64,000 nucleotides of DNA, from assembly GCF_000022085.1 (NCBI RefSeq), contig NC_011892.1:248001-312000 (forward strand), written 5' to 3'. This document shows, piece by piece, positions 28,701 through 34,433 of the stretch. The translations under genes and the position numbers were made by a program. How positions within the stretch are numbered: the first letter of the stretch is position 1; each line of letters starts with the position of its first letter. This stretch comes from Methylobacterium nodulans ORS 2060. Its GTDB lineage: Bacteria; Pseudomonadota; Alphaproteobacteria; Rhizobiales; Beijerinckiaceae. The notes under the pieces were generated by a model. It made no database searches and was not told the DNA's origin. It saw nothing but the letters and a program-made list of their open reading frames with translations.

Positions 28701-29234
28701 GAGCGCAGTTGCCCCCATCCCCGATGCAGCGGCGTCAAGGCCATAGGCCGCCGCCCATTTGGCTGCTGAGGCGTTATAGCCGATCGCGACCGCACCGGTG
28801 CCAGTGGCTCTAGTCCTGGTACCGTAGAGGGTCACCCCAAGTAGACCATTTCCATTGGCGTCGCAGCCAGCTATCGTCGAAAAGGTTCCGCTGCCATCGG
28901 CCGGATTGTTATTCGTGCCTCCGAGGTTACCCTCATTTCCCACCTGCCCCGAGTTAAATGTGGTGCAGCCCTGGACACTCCATATCGTGTTGGCCTCCGC
29001 CGGATGAGGGGCAGCAGCACCGAATGCGGCCGCGAGAAGCAGGACACTTGCGCCCGAGCGGGAAACCGTCACCGAAGACAATCCGAGCGGACCGAGACCT
29101 AAACGCTTTCGCCGCATGCCGAGCACACGATGGGCGCAGCGGAGCACCGCCATGACGCGCCGGCGCTGCCCACCGCTATAGCCTTCCAGCAGTCCGCCGC
29201 CCGCGCAGTTCGGCTTATATGCCCCCTTGTTCAT
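22761..29234 (-). CDS. trimeric autotransporter adhesin (YadA/BadA-like)
   Basis: The 2157-residue type Vc secreted adhesin starts at ATG 29234 behind AAGGAAAACC. It has a long 80-residue signal region ending near AAPHPAEA, a YadA-type head rich in AIAIG and GNNAGSS repeats (about 130-1150), many neck motifs of the form NVAAGRISGNSTDAINGSQL, a stalk, a late head block (SVAVGPTAVAAGENSIATG), and a C-terminal YadA anchor of about 70 residues ending GVGYTNDDQTVRANLSAS, then GREWGVGAGLSFTLN. Three subunits form one 12-strand outer-membrane pore and a surface fibre for attachment or aggregation. The gene follows regulatory genes and precedes an IalB-like gene in the same direction. Long internal repeats make length variation likely. 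Confidence 0.95.
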   Translation of the reverse strand: MNKGAYKPNCAGGGLLEGYSGGQRRRVMAVLRCAHRVLGMRRKRLGLGPLGLSSVTVSRSGASVLLLAAAFGAAAPHPAEANTIWSVQGCTTFNSGQVGNEGNLGGTNNNPADGSGTFSTIAGCDANGNGLLGVTLYGTRTRATGTGAVAIGYNASAAKWAAAYGLDAAASGMGATALGFSAVASGANAVSIGSAGGDGTTALSVANSTTASGAGAVAIGSNAVSGAKATATDSIAFGGQSIVYGGATSAIAVGRGASVNGAYAIALGDGTSIDGAGSIVIGRGANATGGGSDTNAIAIGVGAVSYSNSVALGDGASADQNTYLKQNGAVAIGPSASTADGTTRAVALGSGAAVSPVSGVIDGAMALGAGARARNNGAVAIGKASTASGADSIAQGTNATAANTNTIAIGNGAQATGSQSISIGTGNVVSGANSGAIGDPTTITGSGTYTLGNNNGTVGANESGIFGNNNTLPAGSDNSRIVGNSNTVNSANVMVMGNGVTVGTGLSGAVVLGNSSTVSAAVGTPNTTIKGTTYPFAGGAPAAGDVVSVGSGTAPRQIQNVAAGRISGNSTDAINGSQLFATNQAVGTLGTQVTNLGSSTATALGGGATYNATTGTVSAPSYTVNGNTYTNVGSALGAATTHYYSVNDGGTAGGNYNNNGATGAKALAAGVDASATGASAIAIGASAVASGTNNAIAIGTSAAASGNRTISIGNLAGTGSTGFDNLAMGVQSGQNNSSSVNTAIGFQVGNSVSSTGNVALGNLGAGSNVSNTSTQSPVFAAVTGNNVAVGAVAGQGVKGALNVAMGWKAGQIVDGYNNVGVGALAGYTTTGNNNVGLGTFASSTVAGHRNVGVGNNAGSSVTGASNSGIGDNAGVTVKGDANFAGGLGAGNSVTGSRNIALGNLAGSNISASDAIALGTQSLAGASSAIAIGNGAQATGAQSISIGTGNVVSGTNSGAIGDPTTITGSGTYTLGNNNGTVGANESGIFGNNNTLPAGSDNSRIIGNFNTVNSANVMVMGNGVTVGTLLDGAVVLGNRSTVSAAVDTPSAIINGTTYTFAGPAPADGDVVSVGPNFAPRQIQNVAAGRISGTSTDAINGSQLYATNQAVGTLGTQVTNLGSSTATALGGGASYNSTTGIVSAPTYNVGGGSVYNTVGDALAAIDVTANKGWQLQANGDTASQVKPGDTVQLLDGQNIKVTRSGTEVTIATANDLTATSLTTGNAKLDTSGLTVADGTNTTSYGANGFAITNGPSVTVAGIDAGGKKLTNLAAGTVSAASTEAVNGSQLYALGQSATTVLGGNAAYTTTGQLTMSNVGGTGQNTVDAAIAAVNTTAGKGWQLQANGDTASQVKPGDTVQLLDGQNIKVTRSGTEVTIATANDLTATSLTTGNAKLDTSGLTVADGTNTTSYGANGFAITNGPSVTVAGIDAGGKKLTNLAAGTVSAASTEAVNGSQLYATNQTLSTVASNTSSYLGGGANVATGTAPSYAIGGSVYNTVGDALAAIDVTANKGWQLQANGDTASQVKPGDTVQLLDGQNIKVTRSGTEVTIATANDLSVTSLTAGNAKLDTSGLTVADGTNTTSYGANGFAITGGPSVTVAGIDAGGKPLTGVAAGTVSAASTDAVNGSQLYATNQNITSLQTDALRWNSSLGAYDASHGSGSAQKITNVAAGALSSSSTDAVNGSQLYAVSQNIATLNDSAVKYDDASKGKISLAGQNGTTITNLRAGTVSSTSTDAINGSQLYNTSKSVATALGGGSTVNSDGTVSAPTFTIQGSNYNDVGSALGAVDGNLTTLNTQVANISNGGGIKYFHTNSSLADSQANGMNSVAVGPTAVAAGENSIATGNNAQAQADNAVALGANATASNAGDVALGSGSTTAKAVQTSTMTVNGNTYNVAGTATATVSAGSVGAERTITNVAAGRVNATSTDAINGSQLYATNQEVASLGGQVTTAIAATKNAVQYDTDGNGNRKNSITLQGGDANAPVLLSNVAAGAGDTDAVNVQQLRRSAASTLASANTYTDDRTSYAISTANAYTDNRTSYAISTANAYTDVRSAQTLSVANAYTDYKFGQLSGQIGEVRKEARQAAAVGLAAASLRYDDRPGKLSAAIGGGAWRGQGALAVGVGYTNDDQTVRANLSASTAGREWGVGAGLSFTLN
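24342..25771. repeat. three near-identical stalk/neck modules in adhesin gene
   Basis: Three copies of a roughly 400-base unit start near 24342, 24864 and 25368 (spacing 522 and 504 bases). They encode KGWQLQANGDTASQVKPGDT, then a QLLDGQNIKVTRSGTEVTIA segment, NTTSYGANGFAI and a neck ending EAVNGSQLYA. The two upstream-encoded copies are almost identical at DNA level; the third differs at a few codons (SVTSLTAG, KPLTGV). The spacers between copies differ. Confidence 0.85.
25800..28018. repeat. duplicated head module in adhesin gene
   Basis: Two copies of a block of about 650 bases, at roughly 25800-26455 and 27363-28018 (offset 1563 bases), encode QSISIGTGNVVSG, GSGTYTLGNNNGTVGANESG, NNNTLPAGSDNSRI, SANVMVMGNGVTVGT and a following neck. 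Most of the block is identical; differences cluster in the segment after VVLGN. The unique head repeats between them contain AIAIG and NNVGLG-type motifs. Confidence 0.8.
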
Positions 29235-29697
29235 TTGGTTTTCCTTCACGTGTCGAATGGACGTGCTCATGGGGCGCGCCGAATTGGATGGACGTTGGGT
29301 TCGATGAGTTCGACCGACCCTGGGTCGGGGTCGTCGCAAATGGCCTGCGCGTCGCGCTGTCCGATGGTTTCGGCGGTTGTGAGCGCGCGAGTGATGATGG
29401 ATCGCCGCTCGCGGGACACGCGTGCAGCGCCGTCGTGACGGCATCGGTGGTGAGCGACCGGCCCGCGAGATGGCGCAGGAAGCCGATCTGGACGCGCGGC
29501 TCGGCGTCCGGCAGCGCGGTCATGACCACGCCATAGAGATAATGGAGATAGAGAAGGTCGATCTGCGCCGCCGACCATTGGGCGGCAAAGCGCTCGCGCA
29601 TCGCCTGTTCGACGGAACGCGCCTTGCTCGCGATACGCTCACACGTCCGCGAGCCAAGAGGCAGGGACATCAGCGGAAGCCGGGGTTGCTCGGTCAA
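29215..29697 (-). CDS. small unknown protein between EAL and adhesin genes, probable frameshift
   Basis: A TTG at 29697 follows a strong GGAGGGG and overlaps the EAL-gene stop by four bases, so I take it as the start (ATG 29670 is the alternative). The first 95 residues look like a real helical protein (RERFAAQWSAAQIDLLYLHY, then RVQIGFLRHLAGRSLTTDAV). After about 29420 this frame becomes Ser/Pro/Arg-rich, while another frame reads naturally: SRERRSIITRALTTAETIGQ, then AICDDPDPGSVELIEPNVHP, ending at 29267. A one-base deletion near 29418 would explain this. The full protein would be about 143 residues. I do not recognise the family. Confidence 0.5.
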   Translation of the reverse strand: MTEQPRLPLMSLPLGSRTCERIASKARSVEQAMRERFAAQWSAAQIDLLYLHYLYGVVMTALPDAEPRVQIGFLRHLAGRSLTTDAVTTALHACPASGDPSSLARSQPPKPSDSATRRPFATTPTQGRSNSSNPTSIQFGAPHEHVHSTREGKPNEQGGI

Positions 29698-30680
29698 GAC
29701 ACCCCTCCGGCTTTCGCGCGACCGACGAGCGCCCGAACCCGGTCGCCGATGCGATCGACGCGCGAGAGGAGATAGGTCCCGCCGGGCTCCGGTGGATCGC
29801 CCCGCCTCGGTGTAGCCGGCGCAACAATTGTCGGCGCAGGCCCCGACGGGCGGACGATCGCACCATGCGCCATCATGGCGGCGGCGAGATGTTCCCCGAT
29901 ATCGTCGCCGGATGTCGCCCAGCGGTGCCGGACCGGCCCCTCGAACATCCAGCCCTGGCCGTATTGCGCACCAGCCGCGCGGGCGGCGTCGAAATGCTCC
30001 CTGGTCTCGATCCCTTCCACCACCACGAGGGGGGCGAAGGCTCTGGCGAGCGAGAACAGGGAGCACAGATCCACGCGACCCGAGGGCGTGTTGCGCAGAT
30101 CGGCAAAACAAAGGCGATCGATCTTGACGATATCCCAGGCGACATCGACACCTTGCAAATAGACGGATGTGGCGAAGCCTGCCCCGAAATCGTCGATCGC
30201 CAGCCGGCAGCCGAGGCGCTTCGCCTGACCGAGGCGTTCGGCCACACCATCAAGCTCGTTGAGCAGGCAGCTCTCGGTGATTTCGAGGACGAGCCGGCTG
30301 GCAAGCCATGAACGCACCTCGATCCGGCGCATGACCCACGCCCAGGCATCGGCATCCGCTAGCGTGCGCGGCGAGATATTGCAGCCGAGGATGACATGGG
30401 ATTCCTCGGCGAGCGCGTCGAGCACCAGATCGACCACGGCCGCGTCGAGCAGGCCAATGCTGCCGGCCGCCTCGATATCCTCGACGATCTCCGCGCCCCT
30501 GAGCAGCACGCTCTCGGCAACCATCATGCGGACGAGACATTCGCTATAGAGCGGCGGCGCGCCGCAGACCGCGAGATCAACGATGGGCTCAGCGGCAAAT
30601 CCCAGTCGAATGGCCGCCGAGCCCGCGTCCGGCCCACCGCCCGCGTTGCCCACAACGTTGCCAAGGATGGGAGCACTCAT
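29694..30680 (-). CDS. EAL-domain cyclic-di-GMP phosphodiesterase
   Basis: The 328-residue product is essentially a single EAL domain with a Pro-rich C-terminal tail (about 275-305). Metal and substrate residues are retained: Glu47 in the EAL position (written ECL), Asn101 (CNISPRTL), Glu133 (LEITES), Asp163-Asp164 (DDFGAG), Lys186 (IVKID), Glu222/225 (VVEGIET) and Gln242 (YGQGWMFEGP). So c-di-GMP hydrolysis is possible although the motif itself is ECL rather than EAL. There is no sensor domain or membrane segment; the protein is probably cytoplasmic. Its ATG overlaps the stop of the Fis-type regulator (ATGA), placing it in the adhesin operon, where it may tune expression or surface release of the adhesin. 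Confidence 0.85.
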   Translation of the reverse strand: MSAPILGNVVGNAGGGPDAGSAAIRLGFAAEPIVDLAVCGAPPLYSECLVRMMVAESVLLRGAEIVEDIEAAGSIGLLDAAVVDLVLDALAEESHVILGCNISPRTLADADAWAWVMRRIEVRSWLASRLVLEITESCLLNELDGVAERLGQAKRLGCRLAIDDFGAGFATSVYLQGVDVAWDIVKIDRLCFADLRNTPSGRVDLCSLFSLARAFAPLVVVEGIETREHFDAARAAGAQYGQGWMFEGPVRHRWATSGDDIGEHLAAAMMAHGAIVRPSGPAPTIVAPATPRRGDPPEPGGTYLLSRVDRIGDRVRALVGRAKAGGVS

Positions 30681-31276
30681 TGCGGCCCCCTGGACGCCGC
30701 CGGCGCCGACTTTAGATCGCGCCGCACCCGGGCGTGCAGCTCGACCCCGTCGATGCCGAGCGCGAAGGCCGTCTCGGCGCGAGCACCGGCGAAAAGCACG
30801 AGCGTGCGCAGGATGAGGTGCCGCTCGACCTCTTCCAGGCTGCGCCCGACCAGCATGGCGACGGTGACATCGGCCGTATGGGGCGTGAGGTCTCCGGACA
30901 GCGTGGCGATCCGCTCGATGATGTGATCGAGCAACCGTTCCTCGTTCGCCGTCCCAACCGAACAGCTATTGAGGCCGCTTTCGTGCAGCACGAAATATCC
31001 GGTCGGCGGGTCGATCTCGACCGAGAGCCGCGTCTCCTCGCAACCGATCGACAACGCCGGCTCATCACCCGGAACGACCGAGACAAAGCCGGGCTCGCCC
31101 GATGTTTCGCCGCCGAGGAGCAGGCTCAGCTCCGCGCCGAGAATGTCGAGCCGCGCCTTGCGGAAGGGAGCCTCATGCTCGGGCGAGCGCTCGCGACGCC
31201 CGAAAGCGACACGCCCTGGCGTCTCGCGCAGGCGCGGGTTGCCCCTATGACCGGAGAAGGAGCGCGGCGACTTCAT
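30677..31276 (-). CDS. putative regulator with C-terminal Fis-type HTH
   Basis: The 199-residue product has an N-terminal and central region with no domain I recognise (basic start, then AELSLLLGG and a beta-rich SVEIDPPTGYFVLHESGLN stretch). Its C-terminus reads LEEVERHLILRTLVLFAGAR then AETAFALGIDGVELHARVRR. This matches the spacing of the HTH_8/Fis domain found at the end of NtrC-type activators, but no AAA+ domain is present. I infer a DNA-binding regulator of the adhesin operon. ATG 31276 is chosen because it overlaps the upstream stop as TGATG; the frame is open to 31411. No strong ribosome site precedes it, in keeping with translational coupling. Confidence 0.55.
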   Translation of the reverse strand: MKSPRSFSGHRGNPRLRETPGRVAFGRRERSPEHEAPFRKARLDILGAELSLLLGGETSGEPGFVSVVPGDEPALSIGCEETRLSVEIDPPTGYFVLHESGLNSCSVGTANEERLLDHIIERIATLSGDLTPHTADVTVAMLVGRSLEEVERHLILRTLVLFAGARAETAFALGIDGVELHARVRRDLKSAPAASRGPQ

Positions 31277-31485
31277 CACGCATCTCGCATCCACCAGCTG
31301 ATGCCGGCGGACAGAACAGCGATGCCTGTAGGTGGCAATGGAGCCGGAGATGGCTCCATGGACAAAAACTCCCATGATGAAGCCGGAGATGGCTCCGGCG
31401 CCGATTGCCACGATGATTTCGGGGCGCCCTCGACATCGACCGTGTCAGCATCACGCTTTCGAGAATCAGGGACCTCGTCGATCAT
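31276..31485 (-). CDS. small Pro/Ser-rich ORF coupled to the Fis-type gene
   Basis: A 69-residue frame starts at ATG 31485 after GGGGCGG and ends in a TGATG overlap with the Fis-type gene. It is acidic at the start (MIDEVPDSRKRDADTVDVEG), rich in Pro and Ser in the middle, and ends PPTGIAVLSAGISWWMRDA. No family is recognised. The overlap with the next start is the main reason to consider it real. Confidence 0.35.
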   Translation of the reverse strand: MIDEVPDSRKRDADTVDVEGAPKSSWQSAPEPSPASSWEFLSMEPSPAPLPPTGIAVLSAGISWWMRDA

Positions 31486-31769
31486 CGGATACCGCCCCGG
31501 CACCACGCATCAGGCGCCCCAACGACATCGAACCAGCCAGGAGGGAGAGCAAAGAGTGACTGCCCGGCGGCGCCCAGGCCCCCAAGGAACACTCTCAACC
31601 ATATGAAATTATTTGAGTTTTTGATCGGCAAAAGCGATCCTGCGGCGTGTATCACGACGTGAAATAATCTAACGAATTCAGCAACAGGTGGTTTATCAAA
31701 CGTATAATTGAAGACTTCTTTCTTTATGCGCAGAAGAGGTCCTTTTTCGGAAGTAGTAGATACTGTCAC
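31482..31769 (-). CDS. possible small ORF at the head of the adhesin operon
   Basis: A 95-residue frame begins at ATG 31769 in the low-GC stretch and ends with an ATGA overlap on the next ORF. It contains hydrophobic parts (FVRLFHVVIHAAGSLLP, FIWLRVFLGGLGAAGQSLF). It resembles no family known to me and may be chance. The surrounding interval 31770-32379 is AT-richer than the rest of the window and shows no convincing gene; it is the likely place for the adhesin operon promoter. Confidence 0.2.
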   Translation of the reverse strand: MTVSTTSEKGPLLRIKKEVFNYTFDKPPVAEFVRLFHVVIHAAGSLLPIKNSNNFIWLRVFLGGLGAAGQSLFALPPGWFDVVGAPDAWCRGGIR

Positions 31770-32379
31770 GGCGGCCTCAAAGCGGGCGTGTTACTGCTTT
31801 TGTTAAACGACCCTCGAGTTCTCCAATGGATCTCCTCGGTTTCTCTCCGGTGGAGAGTTACGATTTCTGCTGTCACTGCTTCTCTATGCACGACAATGAA
31901 TCGCCAGGACTGTGCGCAGCCCCCACGCTCAGTGAGTCCCACTTATAGCGGGCGCAATTCGCGGTGTATTTCAGATTGGTCGCGCGATTTTCAAGTTCGG
32001 ATCAAAATTTGCGCCGCTTGGCGCCAGGCTGATCGCATTGCGCACCGAAACCCACCGAGAGTCACGTTAACAAGGAGTTTGAAAGTCGACGTGAAGTGGG
32101 CCTGATTCACAAAATCATATAAAATCGCGATCGATGCGAATCAAGTCCGAAACCAGATTGATATTGCCTTGCTTTTTGGATTCGCCGTCGCAGCACGTAC
32201 TGATATGGCGTGAGTTGAGTGGCTGCCTTAAACCGATGCAAGAATTGTGCCCACCAAGCCACACAACCGCTGCGAGTTCATTCACCGCCACAGCGTATGA
32301 ATCTTTCGGGCGTTTGGGGCGTGGGCAGACAAGGGCTTCGCTCCTTGGAGCGGACGGGCTGTTGGCGGGCCGTGAGATA

Positions 32380-32446
32380 CCGGAGTGCCCATGGAATTCC
32401 GGTCGCCGGCAGAGCATCGGAGAACGGAATTCCATGGGCACTCCGG
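32380..32446. repeat. 22-bp perfect inverted repeat beside IS1182
   Basis: The 22-base sequence from 32380 (CCGGAGTGCCCATGGAATTC, then CG) is repeated inverted at 32425-32446 with a 23-base spacer. It lies 17 bases beyond the stop codon of the IS1182-type transposase. It could be an element end structure, a strong terminator, or the hairpin target into which the element inserted. IS1182-family members such as IS1272 are known to prefer inverted-repeat targets. Confidence 0.8.
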
Positions 32447-32462
32447 TGGGATGATCTCCGGG

Positions 32463-33780
32463 CTATCCGCGGGCGAGGCGATGCCTCTGCAGCACGTTGT
32501 TGGTGAGCGCGTAGCACAGCACCGCGGCCCAGACTTTTTCGATGCCCCGCACGGTCAGCTGCCGCAGGTTCCAGTTGCGCAGGCGGGCGTGGATGCACTC
32601 ACAAATCGAGCGAAGCTGATAGAGCGCCTGGCCGGGTTCGCTTGCCATCCGGGCGCGCCACTACCCCCGGGCCGTCGCCGCGGCGCGGCAGAAAGGGATC
32701 GGTGCCGTGCTTGGAGCAGGTGGGGGGACACGAGACCGCGACCCCCTCGGCATGCGCCCACTCGACATCGTCCGCGCTGGTAAAGCCGCCATCCACGAGA
32801 TGCTGCATGGGCAGGTGACCCTGGCGGGCCCGGAACCGCTCCAGGGCCGGCCGCATCAGGCCGCGATCGGAGCCGATGGTGCGAACATCGACGCCAATCA
32901 CGATCGGCGCGCCGGCCACGCTGGTGACCTGGACGTTGTAAGCCGGGCGGAAGCCGCCATCGGCCATCTTCATGACCCGGGCGTCGGCGTCGGTGGTCGA
33001 AGCCCGGGGCTCTTTCGGCCTCGTGCCGGTGCGGCGCTGCTTCTCACGCTGCTCCTTGATCGCACCAAGCGCCGCCTGCGCCGCGTGCAGCCGGTCGCTG
33101 CGCTCGCGGGCGGCGCGCTCCTGGGCCGCCTTGAGGCGCCGGTTGCTGGCATCCGGGTTCGCCTCGACCTCGTGCTTGAGGTGCGCGACCACCGCCTGCG
33201 CGGCGGCAAGATGCTGATCGAGCGTCGCCGCGCGCCGGAACGAGGCCGCGCCCGCACTCGCCCGGATCCGCATGCCGTCCTTGGCCAGGGTCGCGAGATC
33301 GACCAGCTGGGCCTGGACCAGCACCGCCAGATGCTCGGCCAGCAACCGGTCGAGGAGAGCGGCCTGCCCGACCCGGAAGTCCGCCAGCGTGTGATGGTTC
33401 ACCGACACGCCCCCACACAGCCAGCGGTAGACATCATGCTGCGCGCACAGGCTCGCCAGCGCCCGGGCACTGCCGACCCCGTCACTGGTCGCCACCAGCC
33501 ACAGCGCCAACAACAGCCGCGGCGACGTCGCCGGATGGCCCGGCCGGGCGGCCCGCGCCTTGATCCGCGCCTCAAGCTCGCTCAGATCGAGCCCGGCCAC
33601 ATAGGCCCAGATCACCCGCGCCGGATGGCTCTCGCCAAGCAGGCTCTCGAGGTTCACCACCCGCAAGTCAAACTGATCCCGGCGCGGCTCCCGCAAGCGA
33701 GGTGCTCCCCCCGAGGCGGGTTCAGACGCCCGCCGCATGTCCGGAAGCTCGCCAAACAGCCCGTCACCCGACACCGGCAT
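32463..33780 (-). pseudogene. IS1182-family transposase, frameshifted near its 3' end
   Basis: The main frame (33780 down to about 32650) encodes most of an IS1182 transposase: an N-terminal region with RDQFDLRVVNLESLLGESHP and ALASLCAQHDVYRWLCGGVS, a basic coiled segment rich in Ala, Arg and Glu, and the DDE-core part KMADGGFRPAYNVQVTSV and LVDGGFTSADDVEWA. After the GTDPFLPRRGDGPG part the frame is lost, and the conserved C-terminus (MASEPGQALYQLRSICECIH, then RNWNLRQLTVRGIEKV) continues in another frame to a stop at 32463. A single-base shift near 32645 explains it. The transposase is probably inactive. Confidence 0.8.
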
Positions 33781-33939
33781 CTCCTGCGACTCAGCCGGCG
33801 CAGGGAATCACAGCCCAACCCGCGCCGGCTGCCTTCTTCATGCCAAAGATTCACAGCCTCTCAGGTTGGAGGCAAGGTTAGGGGCTGTTGACATACGCCA
33901 GCTTGAGGCAAGGCAAGTTTGCCAAAGCTCCCTCCGTGG

Positions 33940-34170
33940 ATGGAGCCGATGGATCAGTTGACGTTGAGCAATGAGCAGTGGGAGCGCATCGCCCCTCATC
34001 TTCCGGGTAAGGCCGGGGATCCGGGCCGCACAGCGGCGGATACTCGCCTTTTCGTCGAAGCCCTCTTCTGGATGGCTCGGGTGGGCAGCCCCTGGCGCGA
34101 TCTGCCGGCGAGCTTTGGGAAATGGAACTCCGTGTTCCAGCGCTTCCGACGCTGGACCCAGAAAGGGTGA
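33940..34170 (+). pseudogene. IS5-family (IS427-type) transposase, N-terminal fragment
   Basis: Only the first 76 or so residues remain: MEPMDQLTLSNEQWERIAPH, then LFVEALFWMARVGSPWRDLP and FGKWNSVFQRFRRWTQKG. This is the N-terminal domain of IS5-family transposases; the DDE core is absent. The frame stops exactly where an IS3-type terminal repeat begins (34168), so the gene was interrupted by an IS3 insertion. The bases just upstream (about 33884, GGGCTGTTGACATACGCC) probably belong to the left end of this IS5 element. Confidence 0.75.
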
Positions 34171-34345
34171 ACCGCGCCGGATTTCCCGGAGGCTGTTTGG
34201 TTTGGGTCAGGCGGCCAAGGCTTGCGCCTCGGCCTGAGCATGATAGCGGGCTTCCGCCTCGGCGGGCGGCACGTTTCCGATCGGTTCGGCTGGCTCGGCC
34301 ACTGGGGCGGCCTCCACCGCGAGCGGGCGGGTCGCCTCGATGGCG
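34168..34345 (-). mobile_element. IS3-family 3' end remnant
   Basis: The terminal bases TGAACCGCGCCGGATTTCCC at 34168-34187 followed by GGAGGCTGTTTGG match the ends of IS3-family elements. On the minus strand the C-terminus of an IS3 OrfB is visible: EPIGNVPPAEAEARYHAQAE, ending in a stop at 34207-34209. Upstream of that the frame decays and the rest of the element is missing. The interval 34346-34433 shows no gene before the IS110 element begins. Confidence 0.6.
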
Positions 34346-34433
34346 CGACAGGGCGTCTCATGTGTGCCGCCAGCCTCATGGCCGCCAACGCCCTCAACAA
34401 TCCCGCTTAAGAACTCCCCTCAAACAGATGGGG

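Noticed and set aside
31788..32105. 105-codon plus-strand frame in the low-GC stretch
   Set aside because: No ribosome site, no recognisable domain and irregular composition; likely chance.
32115..32441. 108-codon minus-strand frame through the 22-bp hairpin
   Set aside because: Its start lies in the inverted repeat and the sequence matches no family I know; probably chance.
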